From Peronospora farinosa (Eukaryota; Oomycota; Peronosporomycetes; Peronosporales; Peronosporaceae), in NCBI GenBank assembly GCA_947646735.1, contig CANTFK010000661.1, forward strand, positions 372,001 through 436,000: DNA of 64,000 nucleotides, read 5' to 3'. The notes beneath the pieces were generated by a model. The model was given only the letters and a program-made list of their open reading frames with translations, did not search any database and was not told where the DNA came from. The position numbers were made by a program, and so were the translations under genes. Positions 43,569 through 55,101 of this stretch are shown one piece after another. Every line of letters begins with the position of its first letter. The stretch's first letter is position 1.

Positions 43569-46500
43569 CTACGTGAACCATACAGTCTTGACATCATCTT
43601 GGCCAAACATCTTTTTGCATGTAGGACACTTGCGGTTGCGCGATTTGAGGTTGTTTTCAATGCACTCCTTGCAAAACATGTGAAAGCACTTGGAGATGAT
43701 CACGTCCTTGCGTCCGTCCTGGCAAACCGAGCAATTCACGAGTTTCTGCAAGTCGCGCAGCTCAAACCGCTCTAGATCGGTAAGCTCACCGGTAGAAGTT
43801 GCCATCTTGGAATGCTGCAGCTGACGTTCGATGTCCTCAATCTTCTTGCGGAACGACTCACACTTTTCACAGTGTTTCTGTTTCTCCTGCTGCAATTGCT
43901 GCTCACGCTGCGACTTTTCTGCAGTCTCGCAAATCTTCTTTGCTACTTCGGCATCTCGCAATACCTTTCGCTTTTCAACATCGGAAGCCTCACGCTCTTC
44001 TTCAATGGTCTTGACGTACTTCTTCATCTTCTCAAGTTCCAACTCCTTTGCTTGCAGAGACTCCTGTAGGGAAGGAAGTTGCAATACGTAAGCACTTATA
44101 AGTTACATCATTGTTACAAGCTCACTAACAAGTCTTGCAAAGCGTACCTTAGATGACTCGATGAATGTCTTTTGGTGCTTGTGTACGGTACTCAGAGATG
44201 AGACCTGTAGACGAACAGCAGCCAGTTCTTCGAAACAGTGCGATTTTGCTTGCTCCTCCCTTGCAAGCAATGTGTGAAGCTTCTTATTGGCATTGCGCTT
44301 TTCCTCAATCTGCTGGATAAACTTCTTCCGGCCATGGCGCAACGAGTTCACATCTTTTGTTATCGTATCAATCTCCAGCAGCAAAGCGTCATTTTCTTCT
44401 CGTGAGGCTTCACTCCAAGCCTTCATATCCTCAATCTTAGCACGTAGCTTCTCTCGGTCAGTACTGCACTCGTGATGCTTTTTCCTCTCTTGTTCGAGTT
44501 TATGCTGCACTTCTGATAACCGCTCAAATGCTTCTGACAGCTTCTCACATGCATTCTTCCTGTTCAAAGACAGCAAACTAGTCAGACCTCCAAAAACCAG
44601 CCATCTTAACGAACTTTCGTACATCTCGGCATTTTTCAGCATGTCGTACGTCTGCTGTAACTCAAGTTTCTCCTTGGTCAACAGATTTACCTACAAAGTA
44701 ACACAAAGTGCACGTCAGTGGTAAGAAAACACAGAGAGTCCAGGACACAGAATACGAAACCTACCTTCTGCGTCAGTATCTGGATCTCGTGATTATCTGC
44801 CGACATTTGAGCTCGATCCTCTCGGCTCCGCGCGCACTTAATTTGTGCTTTCAATTTCGCATTTTCACGCTTTACTGATTCCAGTTCCGGTTTCACTTCC
44901 GATAACTTCACAAGCACTAGCGTCAGGGAATAATAGATTTCCAAATGACTCATAGTAAGCACTCACCTGATCTCTGTAGGTCGATGCGTTGGAGATCTTT
45001 TCTCGTAGGGATACGTTCTTCAGATTCAACCCGTCCATCTGTGATTTTATTGTGCTCATTTCCGCCTGAATTTTTGTAATCTTCTTTTCCCATTTCTCGG
45101 TCATATGGTGCTCCAGATCCTGAACCACGCAAAAAGCACGATCACGAATCATGCAAGCAAAAGTCAATAACCTGTCAAACAGGTAAGATTTTTCATAGAA
45201 CAAGCTACCTTTGATTTGTGAAGAAGTTTTTTGTACTCTTCATCGATGTGAGCTTTCTCGTCCCGAAGCTGTTTAAGTTTCTCTTCGTGATCCTGCACCA
45301 ACGCAGTTTCATCGTTTTTCCACTGTCCAGACACAATATATCCAAGCAATTGTAAGATAACAAAACGTCAAATGTATCAAAACTAAACGATGCAATGGCG
45401 TACCGCCACTTCTAATGCCTTGAATTTTTCCAGTTCCCGTCGCATAGAATCAAACTTCTGACGCTCTTGGTACAACTTCGTACTCAATATTCCCATATTC
45501 TCCCTCAAAGTTGCAACAATTTTGTTGTGCTCCTTCACTTTTTCCGCAAGTGCTTCCTGTTTCACTATTTCAGCACTCGATGGTCCTGACATAGTTTTCT
45601 CACTAGGTTTCTCAGTATCTATGACTTGTTCACTTTTGGTATCACTGTCATCGATACGATCCGTATTTACACCACCCTGTTGCTTGACAAATGCACTTAA
45701 ACGGTCATAGTCTCGACAAGCTCGATGGCGCTCCGTTTCCTTGTATTCCACGTCGCGTTCGAGTTCAGCTATCCGACGTTTGCACTGTAACATGAGACGC
45801 ATCATCAATTAGCTTTGTAATCCACATGACCTTATGTGTCCGCTGAAAAACGTACCGTCTGTAGCTGACCCTTAAGGTCCAGTGTTTCCGCGATTGCTGC
45901 TCGTTTCTCTTGCACAATATGCGCATATTCAATAGGTTTCGTCTTGTCTTGAGCAATGCTCCCAACTAGAGCAAGCAACTTTTGCAACAACTCTTTCATG
46001 TTCTGACTTTTCTGCTTAAGTTGATCGTGCACCTCTTTCTCCATATGTGATAAATCATCCATCTTCACTAACGCGTCGTCATTCACATCGTCATCTGTGG
46101 GCAATGACACATCAGCGTCCGGTTCTTCCTCCTCCTCTGTGTATTTAGCCACAGTAACAAACCACTCTGGCAAATTTAACACCAGCTCCTCCGCACGCAC
46201 GCGGACCTTTCCAAAGTCGTCCACAGCATTCAAAGCGGCAAGCCAGCTCTCCTTTGACGTCTCATCGGATACAGTAGAAGGATCTACTGTCTTTACGGCA
46301 GCTAGCAGCTCGTCCTGTAGCTGAAACCACTGTCTCCGTAAGCAGCGGAAGGACGCGCTTTTTATCTCACGAGAGCGATACAACGCCTCACATTTCTTGG
46401 TCAAGTAAGCAATACGTCGGTTTTTCTCGTTCCTGTCAATCTCTAACGCTTTGTTTTTCTCTCGTACGGCCTCAATAGTATTGGGGTTGGCTTCAGGAGG

Positions 46501-46614
46501 CGTGTCGTCTTCCAGTTTAATCTTCTTAGGCGCAGATTCGCTCTCCAACAGCGTCTCGCGCCGCTTCCTGTGGCTCACGCCATTCTCCTGCGTGTGGGCT
46601 TCAGTATCCGCCAT
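43569..46614 (-). CDS. BRE1: BRE1-type E3 ubiquitin ligase for histone H2B
   Basis: Eight exons on the minus strand (45856-46614, 45404-45784, 45209-45322, 44967-45119, 44765-44905, 44623-44690, 44148-44559, 43569-44063) give 840 residues, close to Bre1 and RNF20 lengths. Nearly all is coiled coil, ending in a RING: CSVCQDGRKDVIISKCFHMFCKECI and RKCPTCKKMFGQDDV, in Bre1 style with the finger at the very C-terminus. Bre1 with Rad6 monoubiquitinates H2B during transcription elongation. The start at 46614 (MADTEAHTQENG, followed by a basic KRRE/KKIK segment) is preferred over an in-frame ATG at 46743. The 63-bp intron 44560-44622 is a multiple of three without stops. Confidence 0.9.
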
Positions 46615-46771
46615 AGCTAGCACCAGTTCGAGTCTTGTACGTCCCTCACCGTCCACTTGATCTTCGCTCCCCCTCTCCTTGTACCAATAGTATTGTACTT
46701 CGTGATCACGTAAAACAACGGTTTTTACGGTAAAATCATTCAATTAACTTTTGACTCTTATTCTCTCTCTC

Positions 46772-48525
46772 TTACAAGCCAAAAAGTGCTCGGAGCACCA
46801 TTAAACTGAGGGGAACGATGCTGATAAACATCGCCGCGGTAATGGCAAAAAGCAGCAGAGTGCGGGATTTGGCCTTGTGAACGAGTTTTGCCAGACACAA
46901 ACGGCCGAAAAGAGTCATCATGAAACCTAGAGGCATCAATAGCTTGGCCAAGTGCAGGTCCAATTTGCCCCAAAGGAAAAAGTCGAATGACGCCACTGCA
47001 AACACGCAGACAATTTAAACCAAGTGAGTGACATCAACGTGAACGCAATCCATGTAATCCCTGTACTTACTGCCACTGACAAAGAACACAGCAGTAGCTG
47101 ACATGGCCGACACCGCAGCTGGAGTAAAATTGACTTTACGCAACAAATCCCACGTCGCCTCTTCACCTCCGACGCCAAATGCTCCTCCAAGCGCTCCAAT
47201 TCCTAGTAGACGAAGAGGAAACTTCCTGATGGAGTCCGGTGACCACTGTGCAAACAATTATAGATACTGTGGTCAAATGTGATTGAATTGCCGACAAAAC
47301 GGACCGTACAAACCTTACCTGGACTTCATTCGGCGCAAGGACGAATCGTGGATTTTGCTGTCTCTGGTGCGTCGCCACAACTTCTTTCATCTGGTAGTGC
47401 GAGACGACCGAGAGAAAAATAAATGGCAACATGGAGACGAACAAGAAGAAGAAGGACGTCGGAGGAATACCGAGCGGGCTCGGAAAGTTTTGTCCACCCT
47501 GTAGTGCTGTAAGCAGCACCGTGACAGCGAAGACGCCGAAGTTAAGTCCCAACTTACGCCAAGGGAGACTGGCCTTGTACTGGAAGTTACCGTCATCTTC
47601 CTATCATTTTGACAAAATTGATGATCAGGCCTTGATGTACTACTTCTTCAGCTTCAAGTAACGTACCTGAAAGCTCATTGATGGTGCACCTAGTAACGAC
47701 ATCGATTCACCGCTGCTGCACCACCGCCATCCCTCATCATGGCTTACTGCACGTATTTTCTTTAGCGCTTCCTTGCCAATATATGCTAGGTACATGATCA
47801 GCGCAATAATAAGCAGCCAAGCAGAGAACCACGTGATTAACGATGCTCCAAAGCTAGCTCCAACTACATAAGCGAAAACGTTAATGGTTGAATCAATGAT
47901 GAGAAGACAAGTTGATCCTCAAATTGGTTCCTTACGGAGTAACATTGGCTGCATAATTAGGATAAAATCCCAGTCAATCAGCGAGGAATTCGAATTGATC
48001 GATTTCTTCCATAGGTTCAGCATAAAGTCACAAACAGCTTCAGACAGCAAAACATTGTTACAAACAAGCTGCACACAAGTAGCATCACCAATAAGAAACC
48101 CACCTCCCCCGAAAATGGACACACTCGTTAGCGGAATAGCCGCCTACATGTGATTTAGTCACAGCAAACAATTGTAAGAGCAAAGTCCTTCGTAGATGGA
48201 TGAACACTCGATAGTCACGTACATCTGGTCCCATCTTGAGCACCAATATATAGACTGCATTCAGCACAGCGGCACCACTGGCCTTGGATCCAGATACAAT
48301 GAGGATTACCAAGGCAGCCAATAGAATTCCAAGTATCTGATGGAGACTCTCCAGAGAGTGCAACAATTTACGCGGCTCATAGGGCACGTCCACTGGTGGG
48401 AATGTCGAGATTGTGGGACTAAACTTAACAGGTTCCTCATCACCTTCAACATGATATGCTGATACCAACGTCACAGTGAACATCAGTACTGCAAGACTGC
48501 GCACAAGAGGTCCTTGATCGCACAT
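46772..48525 (-). CDS. TauE/SafE-family membrane transporter, divergent copy
   Basis: Seven exons (48208-48525, 48089-48143, 47936-48037, 47667-47863, 47319-47600, 47071-47245, 46772-46995) give 450 residues. It has a signal-like N-terminus (RSLAVLMFTVTLVSAYH), then about eight hydrophobic segments. First half: AAIPLTSVSIFGGGG, then LIDWDFILIMQP. Second half: GALGGAFGVGGEEATWDLLRKVNF, where the normal family has GxGGGxxxGPLLLE. The Pro and the following hydrophobic residues are replaced by charged ones. The family moves sulfite, sulfoacetate or other organic anions; substrates in oomycetes are unknown. It lies 110 bp downstream of its paralog on the same strand. Confidence 0.85.
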
Positions 48526-48634
48526 GGCGTTTCCTTGAAGTAAAAATGACAATAAAATCGTACATTGTGATTGGACAAAAGTCCTATAAATGATCGGATA
48601 GTATTTGTTACTTTTGAAAAGTCGAGATAGCACT

Positions 48635-50293
48635 TCAAGTGAGGAGTGCTTGAATGCTTGCAATACTCATGACAACGGCGCTGATGAGGACAATTAAAGC
48701 CATCGAGAAGATTACAAGTGAGGGACACTGATAATATCGAACGACTTTCAGCAGACATAAGTGGCCGACATAGGTGGTACAACATCCCATTGGAAGCATA
48801 AGTTGGGCGAGGTGGAGATCCATTTTCCCCAACATGAGGTAGTTGAATGATGACACTATACAGACAAATCGTCAGTAAATAGCAATGCATGCAAAAGATT
48901 GAGTAAAAGTAAACTTACTTCCACTAGAGAAGAGCACAGTCGTAGCAGTCATAGCTGAAGCAGCTGAAGAATTGAAACCCATCTCGAGGAGTAGCGGTCC
49001 ATTGATGATACCTCCACCGATACCAAACATGCCGGAGAGTGCCCCCGCCATAAACGAAAACATGAGGAACAATCGGATTGATGACAATGTCCACTGCAAC
49101 CACGACAAATGGCAAGTGAGACTATTTTGAGCCGGGGTGATGTCATCGTTGTTTTCAAAACTTACCTTAATCTCATGAGGTTCAAACTTGTATCCGAGAC
49201 TCTGCTGTTTCTCAAACTGCATTCGTAGGGTTTTCAACGAGAAGTAGCTAATACCAATGAGGAATACATAAGGTAGTGCCACAAGTACTGGGTACAGCGC
49301 TGATGATGAATCGAGGCCCACCGGACTATCAAAGTTCTTTCCTCCTCGAAGTGTTCTCATCGCGGCTATGACCACGAACAAGCCACCGAGATTGGCAAGC
49401 TTTCGCCACGGTATATCGACACGTGCTACCAACTCCGGTGTGCGGTGGGAATTTATGGAGTCGACAGAGGAAGCGTCAACACCAAGAAGAGATGTCGACT
49501 CAGGCGGGACGTCACACTGCCAACGCTCATTTTGACGGGCACTGATAGCTTTCTGCAGAGTCCGGATGCCGGTGACGATGAGCACGAGCGCCAACAGTAC
49601 AGACAGGAGCCATGCGGGTATGATCGTGTTGAGGAAGGTGCCGCAGGTCGCTCCCACTGTGACTCACACCAACAAGTATCAGTCAAAACCTGGTATATCA
49701 TTCTTCCTCTGCACATTTGGCGACTCACACAAGAGTAGCGGCTGCATAACCAGGATAATATCCCAATCAATGAGCGGCTTGGTTGAGTTATCCCGAGTGC
49801 GGCGCAGATTCAAGAAGAAGTTCCCAATCGCTGGGAAACAGTATGATCATAAGACAATCGGATGAAAGTAAGAAACAAAACTCACTACTTACGTACCCCC
49901 TCCGAAAATTGTGATGCTGGAAAGGGGGATGGCAGTCTGAGTGTGTTCAACAAGGGACAACGTCAAGTAGTGTCAGTTAATAACATGCTGCTATGATAGT
50001 GACGGTACCTTTGCACTTAGACCCATGACAAGTATGAAGATGGGGTCCAGCACGCCTCCGCCCCCAGTACCTCCTCCAGCGGCGACAAAAATGACCAGCG
50101 CTGCCAACGCCATGCCAAAGACCTCTCGCTGCACCAAGCTGACGGACGCATCGATTTTTGGAATGACAGCCTCCCCTGCCGGCGACAGCGTGGACGTTGA
50201 CTCAGTTCGAAGTGTTTGTGCGTGCACTGCAGCCAGTGTTAGCGTCGACAATAAGGCGATGCCTGGTCGCATTGGCAGTTTAAGTCGCTGCAT
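48635..50293 (-). CDS. TauE/SafE-family membrane transporter, canonical copy
   Basis: Six exons (50009-50293, 49897-49936, 49729-49830, 49166-49656, 48919-49093, 48635-48855) give 437 residues. A signal peptide (PGIALLSTLTLAAVHAQ) is followed by membrane segments with TAIPLSSITIFGGAIGNFFLNL and LIDWDIILVMQPLLLLGATCG, then a hydrophilic loop (WQCDVPPESTSLLG) and the second half with GALSGMFGIGGGIINGPLLLEMGF, the intact family signature. Both halves align with the neighbouring copy and most splice positions agree, so the pair is a tandem duplication. Likely an anion exporter of the plasma or internal membrane. Confidence 0.9.
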
Positions 50294-50811
50294 TCCTTAG
50301 ACTATCGACACCGCGTTGGTCAGCAAGACCAAAAATGGGCGTGAGTGCAGCAAACTGCAAACACGGACATAATGTCTGAGTTGCATGGGGCCAATCGCAG
50401 TGGAGACTGCAGCTTTGTCACGAATCGGTACAACGTCGTTCGCGGAAGTTTGCAACTACAAGCAGTAGCATATCGCTATAGTCTACCCCGCGTCAAGTTA
50501 TCTGTCTCAATCGCGACTATATCCACCTGCTCTAGCAGCTGACCAACATCTAAGCGATTTGGTAGCTCTTCACAGCGCTGCCAAATCGGCGTCATGAAAG
50601 CACACTCAGCGAAAACACTCATCACACGTGCGTATGGTTTAATTTAAAGTATCGAAAGGCGTCTCCATGGCTGTTCATTTCAAGATGCTTCTGAGTCAGG
50701 TTTGCTGACACAATAGAGTTTGCGAACATCCATTCAATTTTCTCTCAGACAAATAGGTAAAGCCACTAGCAAAATATAACGTGCTGTCTGCGCGGCTAGG
50801 ACCGGCATCTT
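50294..50811. other. Intergenic, small hairpin at the right end
   Basis: No gene seen. CGTGCTGTCT (about 50780) and AGACAGCACG (about 50818) form a 10-bp inverted repeat that spans the stop codon of the next gene. Confidence 0.45.
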
Positions 50812-51588
50812 CTACTGAAGACAGCACGGAATAGAAGATTGACTTGCATTTTCTTCTGTACTGCAAGAGCGACTTGGGAACGAGATCCCAGCGAATGAAA
50901 AATCGTCGTTGAGCTCCACAGCAAAGCAGGCGGCAAGTCGACCATACTTCGCGGAGTTTGTCCACCCAGCATATTCTGATCGAAGCACAATGGACACACA
51001 ATCACCGAGCTTAATGTTCTGCAGCAGGTTAGTGGAGCTATCGAAGTATTTACGGTGGTGACGGAAGTTCCTGCCGGCACGGAGATTCGGGCAGAATGGC
51101 ACACGCGCCGTCTCTCTGCTTTCTCCCTCTGCACTCATCGACACTACTGCCACTTCACACCACGAGCTTGCGTGGCAATATGTTCCATTGTATTCTCGAC
51201 GGTCTGTAGCCCATCCTTGGTCCTTCGACACGCAGTCTGCTACCAGTAACGAACATTTGGTCACGTCCACTCCGGGAGGAACTTCCAGTTGTTCTACAGT
51301 CGATAACTGCAGCTGCAAATAGTCTTCATTCATATTGCTGTGTCCACGTCGAAACTCTGATGTCTCAGTCTGGAACGTTAGCAGTACTCCTGCAAATTCG
51401 AGAATGCTGTTGATCACGTCCACTGGGAATTGGAGCTGCGCTATGACGGACGCGATATACAGGATCTCATCCATTGAGAGTAGCTGAATCGTAGATGCCT
51501 GCTCTTTCTGTGTCATCAAATGTGCCTCGTGGGCCGAGAAGATCGCGTCGTCCACGAGGAACACGCCTTCATCAGTACCAGACACCAT
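50812..51588 (-). CDS. Uncharacterised protein with a DQGW/GTY-type domain
   Basis: A single exon of 258 residues starting MVSGTDEGVFLVDDAIF. The first 100 residues include a hydrophobic stretch (VIAQLQFPVDVINSILEFAGVLL) resembling an F-box-like helical motif. The middle has SKDQGWATDRREYNGTYCHASSWCEV and, further on, LGDCVSIVLRSEYAGWTNSAKYGRLA, a pattern (DQGW, GTY, GW.N) that recurs in fungal and protist proteins and looks like a beta-sandwich. No function can be assigned. Cys-rich for its size. Confidence 0.65.
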   Translation of the reverse strand: MVSGTDEGVFLVDDAIFSAHEAHLMTQKEQASTIQLLSMDEILYIASVIAQLQFPVDVINSILEFAGVLLTFQTETSEFRRGHSNMNEDYLQLQLSTVEQLEVPPGVDVTKCSLLVADCVSKDQGWATDRREYNGTYCHASSWCEVAVVSMSAEGESRETARVPFCPNLRAGRNFRHHRKYFDSSTNLLQNIKLGDCVSIVLRSEYAGWTNSAKYGRLAACFAVELNDDFSFAGISFPSRSCSTEENASQSSIPCCLQ

Positions 51589-51741
51589 AGCTTGGGCTTC
51601 CTGTAGACTTTCTATTTTCTTTTGAACCTCAAATATTAATTTACACCAATCATGGAGCGTTGTAGTGTAGGCAGAATTATAAAAATCTGATTGGTTAGAA
51701 TGCCAAATCGGAACATCTCAATAAAATTACTCTTGGGATTT

Positions 51742-52538
51742 CTAGTTGATCGGCATGACGTCAATGTAGACCAGTTGACTTCTTTTTATGAAATTTGGAC
51801 TGTCAAATCTACTGCTTCTAAAACTCCTACGGTGCTGCCGGGGTGCTGCTGTTGGTGCTGCTGTTGGTGCTGCTGTTGGTGCTGCTGTTGGTGCTGCTGC
51901 TTGACGATGACAGGTTCGGGCATTGTGGCCTGTCTGTTGGCAAATCCGACATTGCCGGCGCCGCACAGGAGCTTTCGAAGCAGCGGCAACCTGCTCATAT
52001 TGGGATAGAAGTCGCTGTGTCGACCCCGATGGGCGGTCTTGTGTCTGAACTTGCATAGGATCGTTGCGAATACTGGCATCTGGGACAGCCAAGACATGGT
52101 CAAGTAGCACACGCTTGCGATAGTTTGGGGCATTGTCGTATGCGTTTGCGATTCTCTTCAATGCCATTTCAATTCCAACTGGTGCAGACTGGTAGACGAA
52201 GGGCTCATGGTTGTGTTCTCCGTTGGCAACTTGTACCTGCCAGTCTCCATCTTCTAGTTGCCGTATACTTAGCTTGAGCAAGCATCCAGTACTACGGCTG
52301 GACCGAATACGTTGGCGAGGTCTTGCATCTGTACGTATGACTGGGGGGTTTGACTGGGAGCAGACAAGAATTAAAGCTTTGATGTCACCGTCTTTCTTCT
52401 TGCCGATCCTTCTTGTGTGCTTAATCACAACAGCATAACCTTCGCGCTTTGCATGGGCATTAATGCGGCTCTAGCGTGTTCCAAGGAAGCATAAGCAAGC
52501 TGCGGAGGTGGTGCAAGGCTGTTCATTGTGGTTTTCAT
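51742..52538 (-). pseudogene. MULE-transposase relic: FAR1-type DNA-binding N-terminus joined to CCHC tail
   Basis: Read on the minus strand from the ATG at 52538: NSLAPPPQLAYASLEHARAA, then a one-base shift near 52460, then INAHAKREGYAVVIKHTRR and LKLSIRQLEDGDWQVQV with GEHNHEP, the zinc-coordinating end of a FAR1/WRKY-GCM1 domain (Cys in CSQ and CLL, His in HNH). About 90 residues later comes a zinc knuckle CRICQQTGHNARTC, normally at the C-terminal end of MULE transposases. The whole DDE catalytic core that belongs between them is absent. A 12-bp tandem repeat coding AAPT follows. Could also be a domesticated short protein. Confidence 0.6.
51842..51900 (+). repeat. 12-bp minisatellite, about five units
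   Basis: The unit GGTGCTGCTGTT repeats about four to five times with little variation, coding Ala-Ala-Pro-Thr on the minus strand in the MULE relic. Confidence 0.85.
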
Positions 52539-52844
52539 GGAGCTGAAAGTTCTTATTATTATCGACGTCCTGGGCACGAAACGTTCGGACCAATCAGATT
52601 GTCAGAAATTGGGGAGAGACTTAAAAAGTGGGAAATAGGCCCAAATATAATTGTTGCTACCGTTATTGTAATTGCTGACAAAAGATGGAACTGCAATCAA
52701 TATGCATTAAGAAATAGTGCTCTTCAAAAGTACAGGAAGAGAAACCCCTTTGAAACTGAATCGAAGTCCAAATTACGCCTTTGCAAGGTCGAAAAGAAGG
52801 ATTTGCAAAGTAAGGCACAAGTAAGATAGTTAATCCATTAGACG
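52539..52844. other. Gap between the MULE relic and the CBS/PB1 gene
   Basis: About 300 bp; includes the right inverted-repeat arm. A plus-strand open frame here has no recognisable features. Confidence 0.4.
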
Positions 52845-54887
52845 ATGCAACGCAAGGAGAAGGACGTGCGCAAGCCACGACCACAGCAGCTCGTATTCTC
52901 CACGAAGAAGGTGGGACGTAAGTCAAAGGCGCGTCAACAACCACAGCCGTCGTCTAAGGAAACGGCAAAACCTGCTGTGCAGCAACACCAAAGCGAGACC
53001 AACGCCCCGTCTCATGAACCAGCGCGACACCGTTCAGGTCGTAGCCATGGCTGTAGTCACTCGGTGAAGCACATGCGGCCGTCACGTGCGCTTCTGCAGA
53101 GTGACCACGTGACGGTGGCGCAGTGCGTGCGGACAATGGTGGAGCGAAAGACGGATGCCGCTCTGCTGATGGATAGGAACGGTCTACTTACGGGTATTCT
53201 CACGGACAGAGACGTTGCGGTGAAGGTAGTGGCAGTCGGCAGAGATCCTAATACGACACTGGCGCACGAAGTCATGACCCCTGACCCATCGTGCGTACCA
53301 GCTAATGCTAGTGCTATCGACGCACTGAAGACCATGATTTCAGGGCAATTCCGCCACTTGCCGGTGACAGACAATGGAAAAGGTTGGGAGTCTGAAAGAG
53401 CAAAATGAAATGGGAACTGTGGTCTCACTGATGCGTGCATTTTTGTTTTTGTTGTAGTGGTGGGTATTCTGGATATCGCCAGGTGTTTATACGAAGCCAT
53501 TGCAAAGCTGGAGGACGCGTACCGGAAATCATCCGACCGTCTTGAAGAGACGGTGAAAAAGGTAAGATTATCATAGCTGGCGTAAAGTGGGTTGAAGTGA
53601 TAAAGGTTACTGATGCTGTTCGCGTGGGTGGTGCTACATGTAGCTGCAAGACAGTCTATCCAGATCGACGGAAGCTAATTTATTTGAGTCCTTGCGACAG
53701 AAGGTAGAGGATTGACTATGTTTTTCTGTACTTTGAAGTGTTGTCTTGACGACTGGTGCCTTTTTGTGATTTGTTGCAGCTCTTTTTGCCGACACTCTCA
53801 GCAATTATCATGGAAGGCTCCGAGGTGCCGATTCTGGGTCCGATGTCATCAGCTATGGATGCAGCACGCCTGATGCTAATACAAAAAACGAGCGCTGTTA
53901 TGATTTGCAATGAAGCAGCTGAGTCTGTGGGTATTTTTACGTCGAAGGATTTGATGCGCCGTGTGGTTGCTGTGTCGCTGGAGCCCAGTCATTGCTTGCT
54001 TTCCGACGTGATGACGCCAAATCCTCAAACAGCTACACTGGGAACGACGATCTTGGAGACGCTTCATTCAATGCACAATGGACAGTTTCTACATGTACCC
54101 GTGTTTGACTGTGGTACAAAGTTGGTAGGTATTGTTGACGTGCTGCAAGTAACGCACGGCGTCGTTCAGCAAATGGGCACGTTTCAGAGTGTGAAAAGTG
54201 ATAGTGTGCAGCCGTTGTGGGATCAGTTTCGTAGCAGCTTGAAAAGCGTAAACGACGCGACCAATCATGATGTGGATGTCGAGGATAATGAAACAAACGT
54301 AGGCGTCGCTGATGCGGACGCAGATGGTGTCGACATTGCATCTCTAGTAGGGCGCCAGTCCTGGAATGATTTTCAGTCGTCGAACGGTATTAACGGCACA
54401 GGCGACCCGACAATACAGGATGAGAGTCCACTGAATGAGACGGAGCATGCACCGGATGCATTTGTTTACAAGCTTGCTGATTGCTACGGTAACAACCACC
54501 GATTTACGAGCTCTGCTGTGTCCGTAAAGGAGCTTCTTGTGGACGTGCAAAACCGACTAGGCGATAATACTATTTGCAGAGTCCTATATGTCGACGACGA
54601 AGGCGACCATGTATGTGTTTCAGGGGACTCCTTACTATTATGTACTTTGTCTAACTGTCGATGTGTGCTGATAGATACTGCTATCGAAGGATTCAGACTT
54701 GAAGGATGCTGTGAATCGAGCACGCACCTGGGGCAACAAGTACATCCGCTTAATGATCCCCCATTACCGCCTTGCCGTACGTCAAGCGCTAGCCCACAAC
54801 TCAGATACGGCGATCGGTATGGTCGTATACGCCGCTGCTGTGGCTGCAGTCGCTGGCGCATCGTTCTTCTTGAGCAGGCGAAAATGA
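52845..54887 (+). CDS. CBS-domain and PB1-domain membrane protein (CBSCBSPB type)
   Basis: Five exons (52845-53382, 53458-53561, 53644-53703, 53780-54641, 54697-54887) give 584 residues. A basic N-terminus is followed by two pairs of CBS domains (GILTDRDVAVKVVAVG, VMTPDPSCVPANASAIDAL, then VGIFTSKDLMRRVVAV, VMTPNPQTATLGTTILE), a helical linker between pairs, an acidic linker, a PB1 domain (FVYKLADCYGNNHRFTSS, LYVDDEGDHVCVSGDS, LKDAVNRAR) and a C-terminal hydrophobic helix ending LSRRK. Plants and fungi have this arrangement. CBS pairs bind adenine nucleotides; PB1 mediates protein pairing; the tail suggests membrane anchoring. The last intron is inferred from frame and a CTAAC branch site. 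Confidence 0.88.
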
Positions 54888-55101
54888 CGGAAGACGTGAG
54901 TCAGAGTTTTTGTATCGGTATGCAACAAGCGGCAGTTATTGATTGAGTTTCCAGATTGACCAGTTCGCATGAATCAATGAAGTTTTATTAATTGAACAAA
55001 ATCCGCCCTGAATAAATTAATCAAAACCGAGCACCACGACATCGCGACATCGAAGCGAGTGCTGCATCTGCCACGACTGATTGGAGTGTACGGAAAACGC
55101 T

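Larger units (their letters stand above)
51684..52600 (-). mobile_element. Candidate internally deleted MULE-like element
   Basis: The broken FAR1-type gene inside is framed by a perfect 12-bp inverted repeat, AATCTGATTGGT at 51684-51695 and ACCAATCAGATT at 52589-52600, with further partial similarity inward. The span is 917 bp. No convincing target-site duplication is visible, so the repeat may be the inner part of degraded terminal repeats or coincidence. Confidence 0.4.

Noticed and set aside
52476..52829. Plus-strand frame crossing the end of the MULE relic
   Set aside because: Overlaps the better supported minus-strand FAR1-type reading; no motif in its own translation.
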